DNA of 64,000 bases. Source: Clostridiales bacterium (GTDB taxonomy: Bacteria; Bacillota; Clostridia; Oscillospirales; CAG-272). The translations under genes and the position numbers were made by a program. This document shows, piece by piece, positions 44,565 through 52,219 of the stretch (the stretch's first letter is position 1; every line of letters begins with the position of its first letter). The DNA is taken from NCBI GenBank assembly GCA_012514145.1, contig JAAZAV010000011.1:41609-105608 (forward strand), given 5' to 3'. Under the pieces are notes generated by a model. That model ran no database searches. It saw only the letters and a list, made by a program, of their open reading frames with translations, and was not told the origin of the DNA.

Positions 44565-44671
44565 AATTATAGCCCTCCTCTGTATTCGGAATGCACATAC
44601 TGCATTATACTCGTTCGGTCGCCTTTCGATCTTTTATCTCTTATGTATGACTGTTGAACTAATCAAGAACA

Positions 44672-44696
44672 GGGTGCCGCGCAAAACGCGACACCC
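44672..44696 (-). terminator. Candidate terminator after khpA
   Basis: A near-perfect 10-bp stem (44672-44681 with 44687-44696, one mismatch) with a 5-base loop, 11 bases after the khpA stop. Only a weak U-run follows on the minus strand. Confidence 0.5.
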
Positions 44697-44707
44697 CTGC
44701 CTGACTT

Positions 44708-44944
44708 TTATCTTATATCGACCGTGACACGTTTTCCGTTAATGCCGGCTGCAGCTTTCATAACAAGGCGTATTGAGCGGGCAATACGGCCGTGACGGCC
44801 TATTACCTTGCCCATATCATCCGGCGCAACATTGAGCACAAGAGTCAGATCATCGCCGTCCCCGGTCTGCTCAACACTGACAGCTTCGGGATCATCCACG
44901 AGTTCCCGGGCAATATTGGCAAGAATTTCCTGAAGTTCTGCCAT
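44708..44944 (-). CDS. khpA: KH-domain RNA-binding protein KhpA
   Basis: A small (78-residue) RNA-binding protein with one KH domain; the GXXG-type loop is in GKVIGRHGRIARSIR. In other Bacillota and in streptococci KhpA pairs with KhpB and influences cell size and division. The ATG overlaps the rpsP stop by one base, so it is translationally coupled to S16. In most relatives rimM, trmD and rplS follow, but here they are absent. Confidence 0.95.
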   Translation of the reverse strand: MAELQEILANIARELVDDPEAVSVEQTGDGDDLTLVLNVAPDDMGKVIGRHGRIARSIRLVMKAAAGINGKRVTVDIR

Positions 44945-45189
44945 TATTCAATAACGCCGCTCTTCTTCAGAATGGTCTTTACAGTTTCGGTGGGCTGAGC
45001 ACCGTTTTTAATCCAGTTCTTAGCTTTCTCGTTGTCGAGTTTGATCTCTGCCGGATTCTTCAGCGGATCGTAATAACCGAGCTCCTCTATGAAGCGGCCG
45101 TTGCGGGGGGTACGGGAGTCGGCAACAACGATACGATAGAAGGGTGCCTTCTTCGCACCGATTCTCTTAAGTCTGATTTTAACTGCCAT
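44944..45189 (-). CDS. rpsP: 30S ribosomal protein S16
   Basis: An 81-residue ribosomal protein that helps fold the 5' domain of 16S rRNA. It begins [20 protein letters not shown] and contains [19 protein letters not shown], both diagnostic. GGAGG lies 10 bases before the ATG. It is between ffh and khpA, the normal order in this phylum. Confidence 0.99.
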   Translation of the reverse strand: MAVKIRLKRIGAKKAPFYRIVVADSRTPRNGRFIEELGYYDPLKNPAEIKLDNEKAKNWIKNGAQPTETVKTILKKSGVIE

Positions 45190-45257
45190 TTTAGGATTCC
45201 TCCGAATAAATTTATATGTATTTTAATGGATTGACTGTTTTATGCGTTAATTTTCAT

Positions 45258-46622
45258 TTATTTACGCTTCTTTTTTGAATGAACTCTCTGACTGCGCTTC
45301 AGCTTCCCCATGGGGAAGTTCATACCGCCTGCCGAAAGCTTCTTCATCATCTGCTTTATCTGATCGTACTGCTTAAGCAGCCGATTGACCTCCTCTACCG
45401 AGTTGCCGCTGCCCGCGGCTATGCGCTTCTTGCGCGAGGCCGAGATGATGTCGGGCTTCCTGCGTTCCGTAGGCGTCATTGAGAGGATAATCGCTTTCAT
45501 GCGGTCAAGCGCCCGTTCGTCTATCTTGGCGTCCTTGAGCGCTGCGGTATTCATGCCGGGAATCATACCCACAAGCTGTTCCATTGAGCCCATGTTGCGA
45601 ATCTGGTCGAACTGATCGGCGAAATCATCAAGTGTGAATGTGGATTCAAGCAGTTTCTGCTCCAGCTCTGCCGCTTTTTTCTCATCGAATGCCTGTTCAG
45701 CTTTCTCGATAAGCGAAAGCATGTCGCCCATACCGAGGATGCGCGATGCCATCCGGTCCGGGTGGAATGGCTCAATAGCGTCAAGCTTTTCGCCCATGCC
45801 GACATATTTTATCGGCTTACCGGTGACATAGCGCACCGAGAGAGCAGCACCGCCTCTGGTATCGCCGTCAAGCTTGGTAAGCACTACGCCGGTTATGTCA
45901 AGCAGATTATTGAAGGTTTCGGCAACATTTACTGCATCCTGACCGGTCATTGAATCTACGACAAGCAGAATCTCGGTGGGATTGACCTCCGCTTTTATGT
46001 TCTGCAGCTCGGTCATCATAGTCTCATCCACATGGAGCCGGCCTGCGGTATCGATAAACACTATGTCGTTGCCATGCTTGATTGCATTGTCCACGCCCGC
46101 GCGGGCAATTGCCACCGGATCGGTTGAACCTTCAACGGTATAGACCGGAACACCCACCTGGCTGCCCACAACCTGCAGCTGCTTCACGGCGGCGGGACGG
46201 TAGACGTCGCATGCAACCAGCAGCGGGCGTTTGTTCTGCTTTTTTAGCAGAGCGGCAAGCTTGGCGCAGTGCGTGGTTTTACCGGCGCCCTGAAGACCGC
46301 ACATCATAATGACGGTAGGCGGTTTTGAACTTATGCTGAGCTTTGACTGCTCGCCGCCCATAAGGGCTATAAGCTCCTCATTGACAATCTTTACTATCTG
46401 CTGAGCGGGCATCAGGCTCTCAAGTACCTGGGAGCCGATTGCGCGCTCGGTCACCGTCTTGACAAAATCCCGGACAACCTTGAAGTTGACATCCGCCTCC
46501 AGGAGCGCGAGTCTTATATCCCGCATACCCTCACGGACATCGGCTTCGGTCAGTTTGCCCTTGTTTTTGAATTTTTTAAACGCTCCGGACAGCTTGTCCG
46601 CAAGGCTCTGAAAAACCGCCAC
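45258..46622 (-). CDS. ffh: Signal recognition particle GTPase Ffh
   Basis: The protein part of the signal recognition particle, which targets membrane proteins co-translationally. The 454-residue protein has the N domain, the GTPase motifs GLQGAGKTTHCAKLA, DTAGRLHVDE and TKLDGDTRGGAALS, and a methionine-rich M domain (MGSMEQLVGMIPGMN and the C-terminal MMKKLSAGGMNFPMG). It starts with GTG at 46622, six bases after AAGGAGG. YlxM, the conserved upstream partner, is 27 bases away. Confidence 0.99.
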   Translation of the reverse strand: MAVFQSLADKLSGAFKKFKNKGKLTEADVREGMRDIRLALLEADVNFKVVRDFVKTVTERAIGSQVLESLMPAQQIVKIVNEELIALMGGEQSKLSISSKPPTVIMMCGLQGAGKTTHCAKLAALLKKQNKRPLLVACDVYRPAAVKQLQVVGSQVGVPVYTVEGSTDPVAIARAGVDNAIKHGNDIVFIDTAGRLHVDETMMTELQNIKAEVNPTEILLVVDSMTGQDAVNVAETFNNLLDITGVVLTKLDGDTRGGAALSVRYVTGKPIKYVGMGEKLDAIEPFHPDRMASRILGMGDMLSLIEKAEQAFDEKKAAELEQKLLESTFTLDDFADQFDQIRNMGSMEQLVGMIPGMNTAALKDAKIDERALDRMKAIILSMTPTERRKPDIISASRKKRIAAGSGNSVEEVNRLLKQYDQIKQMMKKLSAGGMNFPMGKLKRSQRVHSKKKRK

Positions 46623-46648
46623 TGCCGACCTCCTTCAGGTTGATTAAT

Positions 46649-46984
46649 TCAAAGTTCCTGTATTATCCTGCGCAGAGACTCCGCCTGTGTTTCGTGAAGT
46701 GTTGATGCAATAACTTCGAGCGCATCCCGCAATTCATCGGTTTTCTTTGCGAAACCGAGTTTACTCTCCAGTTCGTTGAGTATTTTTTCTGCGGCGAGCA
46801 GTCTGCAGCGAACTCCTGCACGGGTTATACCACAGATGTCGGCAATTTCTGCCAGCGATAAATCCTCAGAGCACCAGAGTTCCAGCGCCGTCCGCTGTTC
46901 CTCGCTGAGCATCGCGCCATAAACATCAAGCAGCATCGCCAGACCAACCGACCGGCTAAGTCTGTCTTCCGAATTATCAGTCAT
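46649..46984 (-). CDS. ylxM: YlxM/p13-like helix-turn-helix protein
   Basis: A short (111-residue) protein related to sigma-70 region 4, conserved directly before ffh in Gram-positive bacteria and linked to signal recognition particle function. It opens with LSRSVGLAMLLDVYGAML; the helix-turn-helix is LSLAEIADICGITRAGVRCRL, followed by a coiled C terminus. GGAGG lies seven bases before the ATG at 46984; the longer frame from 47005 is not favoured. It is the first gene of the ylxM-ffh-rpsP-khpA operon. Confidence 0.9.
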   Translation of the reverse strand: MTDNSEDRLSRSVGLAMLLDVYGAMLSEEQRTALELWCSEDLSLAEIADICGITRAGVRCRLLAAEKILNELESKLGFAKKTDELRDALEVIASTLHETQAESLRRIIQEL

Positions 46985-47083
46985 GGCTCTGCCTCCGAAT
47001 CGCACGGCATCCCGCTTTCCGAATCACAAAGCGTACCGTCAGCGGTGTATAGCGAATCACTTTACACCTGCGCAACGCTGTGA

Positions 47084-47112
47084 ATTATAACACAGTCTGA
47101 ATGTTTTGTCAA
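47084..47112 (-). promoter_or_regulatory. Sigma-A promoter of the ylxM-ffh-rpsP-khpA operon
   Basis: On the minus strand a consensus promoter: -35 TTGACA (47112-47107), 17-base spacer, -10 TATAAT (47089-47084). It gives a leader of about 95 bases. Confidence 0.85.
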
Positions 47113-47210
47113 CAGCGGAGACGATAAAAACAATCTGTGTTTGTAAACAATACATGAATCGAAAAGCACTGTTCTTCTTAGATTCCTGTATATTAACTAT
47201 TAATTCTGAT

Positions 47211-47227
47211 ATGTCCAATTCGGACAT
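47211..47227. promoter_or_regulatory. Short palindrome, possible operator
   Basis: ATGTCC and GGACAT separated by five bases (AATTC), within the 419-bp AT-rich gap between the divergent ylxM and binding-lipoprotein genes. The rest of the gap, apart from the two promoters, shows no gene I can support. Confidence 0.35.
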
Positions 47228-47356
47228 GTCGCAAATATATTTATTTATCAGAAGCAGAATTTTATCAGCAAACACATCGAATGTACATTTAATTTCATAT
47301 TATTATTACTATTCATCTTACAATCCGCAATAAGCAAAAACGCACAATAAACACTA

Positions 47357-47385
47357 TTGACAAATACAAAAATGCGTAATATAAT
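47357..47385 (+). promoter_or_regulatory. Sigma-A promoter of the first binding-lipoprotein gene
   Basis: Consensus promoter: -35 TTGACA (47357-47362), 17-base spacer, -10 TATAAT (47380-47385), 40 bases before the ATG at 47425. Confidence 0.85.
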
Positions 47386-47424
47386 ACAATCGGTTAACAA
47401 AATAACGGGAAGACGGAGGATATT

Positions 47425-48927
47425 ATGAACAAAATCAAACTGACCGCACTGCTTCTGCTTCTTGCTCTCACTGTCGGAGCCGCTCTTACGGCTTGCGGGG
47501 GAGACACATCATCCGGTTCGTCGTCAGACACGGGTGAAGCCGCTGCGGAGACCACTGTTGACGAAGAAACATCGCCCTTTGAACCCGATTCTCTGCCCTC
47601 TGATCTCAACTTCGACGGTGCGACATTCACCACCATGTACCGCGCCGAGGAGGTTGATGAATATTTCATGGCTGAGCAGAGCGGGGACATCGTCGATGAC
47701 GCAGTTTACAGGAGCAACCGAAACGTAGAGGAACGCCTGAATGTCAAGCTGGCTGTAAAAACCCAGATAGGCAATCCCAACGACGAACGCGCAAAGTTCA
47801 TAAACACAGTAACCAGCACAGTATTGGCGGGTGACGACGAATTCCAGGCAGTCGGCATGCTTACCTATAATATGCCGACTCTGGTTCAGAACGGCGTAAC
47901 CCTTAACCTCAACACTCTGCCTCATATCGATTTCGACAAGCCCTGGTGGGTGAGCGATCTGACCACTCTCGGCTCGATTGACGACAAGCTTTATATTGTG
48001 TCGGGCGACATAAGTCTAAGCCTTGTGAAGAAAACGCTCTGTCTCTTCTTCAATTCCGACCTATGCAGTTCTCTCGGTATCGACAGTCCTTATGATTCGG
48101 TGCTTGACGGCAGCTGGACCAAGGAGCGCATGGAAGCCGACGCCAAAAAAGGCTATGTAGACCTGAACGGCAACGGCGAGGGCGACTTTGACGACCAATA
48201 CGGTTATATGGTCTACGACTCCAACCATTTCAATATGTACATCGGCGCCTTTGACCTTATGGTTACCGACGTGGATTCAAACGGCTATCCCGTACCGGCA
48301 TTCGGAAGCGAGAAGGTCGTAAATGCCGTTGAGTACATAGTAGGCTTGCTGTGGGACAATGAAGGTATAGGCTTTAACAATCTCTCAGACGCGGGCGCCG
48401 ACCTTAGTAAGCATGAGGCTGTTCGCAACATTTTCACAAGCGGCAGACTGCTCTTTATATCAGCCGAGTTCTTTAATTCAGATTTTTATCGAGACATGGA
48501 GCAGGAATACGGTGTTCTGCCCGCCCCGAAGTGGGACGACAAACAGGACGGATACTACACTGTCGCACGCAATGTTTATTCATCCTTCATTGTGCCCATT
48601 ACCATACAGGATGCCGAAATGACTGGCGCGGTTCTTGAAGCCATCGCCTCTGAGAACTACCGCACACTGTCTCCCGTTTATTTCGAGTCGGCACTTAAGG
48701 TCAAGTACAGCCGCGATCTCCAGTCAGCTCAGATGTACGACCTCATCAAGGAAGGCATGAAGTTCAACTTCGGTTATACCTATCATATTATCGTCGGTCT
48801 GACCGACAGTCTGCGCGACGCAATCAACGGAAAGAAAACCGACTGGGCTTCGACTTATGCCGCAAAGGAAGCGGCAGCTCAAGCAAGAATCGACGCTTTT
48901 GTGGAAATTGTAAAGGCTCTTCCGTAA
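47425..48927 (+). CDS. Extracellular solute-binding lipoprotein (sugar ABC type)
   Basis: A secreted lipoprotein of 500 residues that would capture sugars for an ABC importer. The signal peptide (LTALLLLLALTVGAALTAC) ends in the lipobox LTAC, with lipid-modified Cys at about residue 23, followed by a Ser/Thr/Glu-rich linker. The body has segments typical of large substrate-binding proteins of clostridia: DDAVYRSNRNVEERLNVKL, VLDGSWTKERMEADA, DQYGYMVYD and LPAPKWDDKQDGYYT. It is related in layout to the lipoprotein at 56363. No permease or ATPase genes are adjacent, so it must use a transporter encoded elsewhere. GGAGG precedes the ATG. Confidence 0.9.
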   Translation: MNKIKLTALLLLLALTVGAALTACGGDTSSGSSSDTGEAAAETTVDEETSPFEPDSLPSDLNFDGATFTTMYRAEEVDEYFMAEQSGDIVDDAVYRSNRNVEERLNVKLAVKTQIGNPNDERAKFINTVTSTVLAGDDEFQAVGMLTYNMPTLVQNGVTLNLNTLPHIDFDKPWWVSDLTTLGSIDDKLYIVSGDISLSLVKKTLCLFFNSDLCSSLGIDSPYDSVLDGSWTKERMEADAKKGYVDLNGNGEGDFDDQYGYMVYDSNHFNMYIGAFDLMVTDVDSNGYPVPAFGSEKVVNAVEYIVGLLWDNEGIGFNNLSDAGADLSKHEAVRNIFTSGRLLFISAEFFNSDFYRDMEQEYGVLPAPKWDDKQDGYYTVARNVYSSFIVPITIQDAEMTGAVLEAIASENYRTLSPVYFESALKVKYSRDLQSAQMYDLIKEGMKFNFGYTYHIIVGLTDSLRDAINGKKTDWASTYAAKEAAAQARIDAFVEIVKALP

Positions 48928-48935
48928 TTTACGCA

Positions 48936-48983
48936 AGCTGATAAATACATACGCATTCCGAAGCGGATAAATACATAAGCATT
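48936..48983 (+). repeat. Two-copy tandem repeat
   Basis: A 22-base unit, AGCTGATAAATACATACGCA and following TT, occurs at 48936-48957 and again at 48962-48983 with two mismatches. It lies between the lipoprotein stop and its terminator and probably arose by slippage. Confidence 0.6.
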
Positions 48984-48984
48984 T

Positions 48985-49013
48985 ACGGCGGGAGTCACAT
49001 CGGCTCCCGCCGT
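48985..49013 (+). terminator. Terminator after the first binding-lipoprotein gene
   Basis: A 10-bp perfect stem, ACGGCGGGAG (48985-48994) with CTCCCGCCGT (49004-49013), followed by a short TTTGT run. Confidence 0.7.
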
Positions 49014-49036
49014 TTGTAAATCGGCTTAAACCCGCG

Positions 49037-49065
49037 TTGACAGCCGAAGTCGCATATGCTATACT
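49037..49065 (+). promoter_or_regulatory. Sigma-A promoter of the serine hydrolase, xylulokinase, GH38 and SDR operon
   Basis: -35 TTGACA (49037-49042), 17-base spacer, -10 TATACT (49060-49065). The next four genes are on the same strand, and no terminator is seen until 56247. Confidence 0.8.
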
Positions 49066-49118
49066 TCGGCTATGCCAAGAACAAGACTACATCGAAGGAA
49101 TCGAAGGAAGTGACGAAT

Positions 49119-50627
49119 ATGCCGGATACGCGATTGCGAAAACCGCCCGAATCGCTGGGAATCAACAGCTGCAATATACTCGAGTTTCTTGACAGGATCG
49201 AGGAACACGGTGTCAATATGCACAGTTTCATCCTCGCCCGTCATGGATGTGTGGCGGCTGAAGGATACTGGGCACCCTATTCAGCCGACAAACCTCACCG
49301 CATATATTCCAGCGGTAAAACTGTGGGCGCACTGGCAATTGGCCTGCTTATCGGTGAGGGGAGATTGTCGCTTGACGACAGGATTATTGACCTGCTGCCC
49401 GACAAGGCTCAGATTGAGCCGCATCCGTATGTCGACGCCATGACGGTGCGCGACCTGCTGATGATGGCAACTCCCTTTAAGACCGACTGCTACTACTACG
49501 GCATGACCGATCGAGTGCACGATTTCCTGCACCAGGCGCCCGACTACGAGCCGGGAACGAAGTTTTCCTACAATACCTCTGCGACCTATACTCTCAATGT
49601 CATTACCGAGCGGCTTACAGGAGAGCGGTTGATCGATTACCTGCGTCCGCGGCTCTTTGATCCGATAGGTGTCTCACACAGTGTCAAGTGCCTGAGTATG
49701 CCCGACGGTTACAGCCACAGCGGTTCAAGCATGATTATTCTGCAGCGCGATTTCTCGCTTATCGTGGAACTGGTCATGCGCAGGGGCGAATGGAACGGTT
49801 TGCAGCTCATTCCCCGCTCATTTATGGACGAGATGACCTCGCCCATGATTGACAACACTCCGAAAATATCGCCTGCGGCAGCTCCCAAGCTATTACATCA
49901 CGGCAACGGATACGGCTATCAGCTCTGGATGCTGCCAGGCAAAGACCGTTTCTTTTTCAGCGGCATGGGCGATCAGAACGGCTTTTGTTTTGCAGATCTG
50001 GATCTTACCTTCTGCTGTATGGCCGACAACCAGGGACCAAACAGCAGTTCTCTGCGCAAAGTTATATTTGACAGTCTTATGGAGTGTATTGTTGACCGGC
50101 TGACCCCCGGTGACCTGCCGCTTCCGGAAAATCCGGCAGTTTATGACGCACTGCTTGCAAGGCTCAGCAAGCTTCAATATGCTGTTCCCCGCGGAAGTGC
50201 CGAGTCGCCGCTTATGTCGGTGCTTGACCGGGTTGTATATTCACTTGAACCCTGTAGCATGGGCATTACAAAGTTATCTTTCACATTTGACGGAGACAGA
50301 GGCGTGATGCGCTATGAAAACGCACAGGGTGAGAAGGAACTGCCATTCGGTCTCTGCCGCTGGGAGAATATACTCTTTCCGCAGACAGGCTATCCGGGCA
50401 GTGATTACATGCCTTCCGACGAGTTATACAAGTGCATCGCAGCCGGCGCCTTCGAGAATAATACGCTTAGAATTAAGGTACAGTCTGTCGGCGACTTCAT
50501 CGGAAATATCGTCATGGAGTTTCGCTTTGATGGAGACGATATCGCTGTCAGCATGAGACGCGGTGCGCAGTTTTTCTTTGACGAATACAACGGCGATGCA
50601 AAAGGCAAGCACATTAAGGCGCATTGA
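49119..50627 (+). CDS. Serine hydrolase (beta-lactamase class C / esterase family)
   Basis: A 502-residue enzyme of the PF00144 family, which includes esterases, peptidases and beta-lactamases. The catalytic SxxK is in YSSGKTVGALAIG; the family tyrosine lies in PGTKFSYNTSATYTLNVI, with YNT in place of the usual YSN. A beta-sandwich tail follows the catalytic domain. There is no signal peptide, so it is probably cytoplasmic. AAGGAAG precedes the ATG at 49119; the frame upstream to 49056 lies over the promoter and is not coding. First gene of a sugar operon, so removal of an acyl group from an imported sugar is a reasonable guess. Confidence 0.82.
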   Translation: MPDTRLRKPPESLGINSCNILEFLDRIEEHGVNMHSFILARHGCVAAEGYWAPYSADKPHRIYSSGKTVGALAIGLLIGEGRLSLDDRIIDLLPDKAQIEPHPYVDAMTVRDLLMMATPFKTDCYYYGMTDRVHDFLHQAPDYEPGTKFSYNTSATYTLNVITERLTGERLIDYLRPRLFDPIGVSHSVKCLSMPDGYSHSGSSMIILQRDFSLIVELVMRRGEWNGLQLIPRSFMDEMTSPMIDNTPKISPAAAPKLLHHGNGYGYQLWMLPGKDRFFFSGMGDQNGFCFADLDLTFCCMADNQGPNSSSLRKVIFDSLMECIVDRLTPGDLPLPENPAVYDALLARLSKLQYAVPRGSAESPLMSVLDRVVYSLEPCSMGITKLSFTFDGDRGVMRYENAQGEKELPFGLCRWENILFPQTGYPGSDYMPSDELYKCIAAGAFENNTLRIKVQSVGDFIGNIVMEFRFDGDDIAVSMRRGAQFFFDEYNGDAKGKHIKAH

Positions 50628-50681
50628 ATCGTTTCAACTATCAAAGGTATATCCATAGATTTAACCGAAAAGGGGCAAAGC

Positions 50682-52202
50682 ATGAAATATCTTATAGGAA
50701 TTGATATAGGAACATCGGGTACCAAATCGGTTCTCTTCAATACCGACGGCTCGGTGGTGCGGTCTTCGTCCGCCGAGTATCCGCTTTATCAGCCGCAGAA
50801 CGGTTGGGCTGAACAGTCTCCCGAGGACTGGTGGGAGGCAACTGTCACTACGCTCAAAGCAATCACCGAAGACATCGACGCCGCTGACATCGCCGGTATC
50901 GGACTTTCGGGGCAGATGCACGGACTTGTCATGCTTGACAGTGAAAATTCCGTAATTCGTCCCGCCATTATCTGGTGCGACGGACGCACCGGTGCCGAAT
51001 GTGTCGAAATAACCGAGCGCATTGGCGCCGAAAGGCTCATCGAACTTACGGCTAACCCCGCTCTCACCGGCTTCACAGCTTCGAAAATAATGTGGGTAAA
51101 GAACCATGAGCCGCAGAACTATGCACGCTGCCGTAAAATACTGCTGCCAAAGGACTACATACGCTTCCGCCTCAGCGGCACTTTTGCCGCCGAGATGTCG
51201 GACGCCGCCGGCATGCAGCTGCTTAATGTCCGCGAACGCCGCTGGAGCGATGAAGTGCTGGATAAACTCGGCATAGATCGCGAACTGCTGGCTGATGTGT
51301 TTGAAGCACCCTATATCAGCTCATATGTTTCGGATGAAGCCGCAGCTCTTACCGGACTGAAAGCGGGTACTCCGATAGCCGGAGGTGCGGGCGACAATGC
51401 CGCCGCCGCGGTGGGTACCGGAACCGTAGTTGACGGAAGAGCCTTCACGACAATAGGCACAAGCGGAGTTGTCTACGCGCATACTTCGCAGATGCTGCTT
51501 GATCCGTGCGGACGAATCCACACTTTCTGCTCTGCCGTGCCGGGTGAATGGCATGTTATGGGAGTCACACAGTCGGCAGGGCTGTCTCTGCGCTGGTTCC
51601 GCGATACCTTCTGTGAAGAAGAAAAGAAGAAGGCGGCAGAACTGGGCTGTGACCCCTACGATATCATGACCTCGGAGGCGGAGAAATCTCCGATAGGCTG
51701 CTCGCGGCTCCTCTATCTGCCATATCTCATGGGTGAACGCACACCTCATCTCGATTCCAACGCCAGGGGAGTATTCTTTGGACTATCGGCGGTGCATGAC
51801 AAGAAGGATATGATTCGCGCCGTACTGGAGGGTGTTTCTTTCGCTCTGAATGACAGTGCCGGCATTCTGCGCGGCATCGGTGCCGAGATCTCCGATATGA
51901 CCCTTTGCGGAGGCGGCGCGGCAAGTCCTATGTGGCGGCGCATGCTCTGCGATATTTTCGGCTGTCCCGTTAAGATCACGGTATCAAAAGAGGGCGCCGC
52001 ACTGGGTGCCGCTATTCTGGCGGGTGTGGGCGTCGGTATCTGGCCGTCGGTTCCCAAGGCTTGTGCCGAGCTTGTAACCTACCGCGAACCAATGTCTCCC
52101 GACCCTGCGGCGGGTGCCGAATACGCGAAGTACTACGAAATATACCGCTCACTTTATCCCGCCCTGCGTGAATCATACGCCAAATTGGCGGAAATCAAAT
52201 AG
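50682..52202 (+). CDS. xylB: Xylulokinase
   Basis: Phosphorylates D-xylulose to feed the pentose phosphate pathway. The 506-residue FGGY kinase has GIDIGTSGTKSVLF at the start, GLSGQMHGLVMLD (the xylulokinase Met-His-Gly signature), IIWCDGRTGAEC, PKDYIRFRLSGTFAAEMSDAAG split over the substrate site, and CGGGAASPMWRRMLCDIFG near the end. It is the second gene of the operon. No xylose isomerase is visible; the TIM-barrel protein at 14009 is too distant to assign. Confidence 0.93.
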   Translation: MKYLIGIDIGTSGTKSVLFNTDGSVVRSSSAEYPLYQPQNGWAEQSPEDWWEATVTTLKAITEDIDAADIAGIGLSGQMHGLVMLDSENSVIRPAIIWCDGRTGAECVEITERIGAERLIELTANPALTGFTASKIMWVKNHEPQNYARCRKILLPKDYIRFRLSGTFAAEMSDAAGMQLLNVRERRWSDEVLDKLGIDRELLADVFEAPYISSYVSDEAAALTGLKAGTPIAGGAGDNAAAAVGTGTVVDGRAFTTIGTSGVVYAHTSQMLLDPCGRIHTFCSAVPGEWHVMGVTQSAGLSLRWFRDTFCEEEKKKAAELGCDPYDIMTSEAEKSPIGCSRLLYLPYLMGERTPHLDSNARGVFFGLSAVHDKKDMIRAVLEGVSFALNDSAGILRGIGAEISDMTLCGGGAASPMWRRMLCDIFGCPVKITVSKEGAALGAAILAGVGVGIWPSVPKACAELVTYREPMSPDPAAGAEYAKYYEIYRSLYPALRESYAKLAEIK

Positions 52203-52219
52203 CAAACGGGGACATGTAT

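Noticed and set aside
44037..44657. Plus-strand open frame of 206 codons
   Set aside because: Antisense to the HAD domain of the fusion gene, which has complete motifs.
47057..47275. Minus-strand open frame of 72 codons upstream of ylxM
   Set aside because: It lies over a consensus promoter and the AT-rich gap and shows no ribosome-binding site or similarity.
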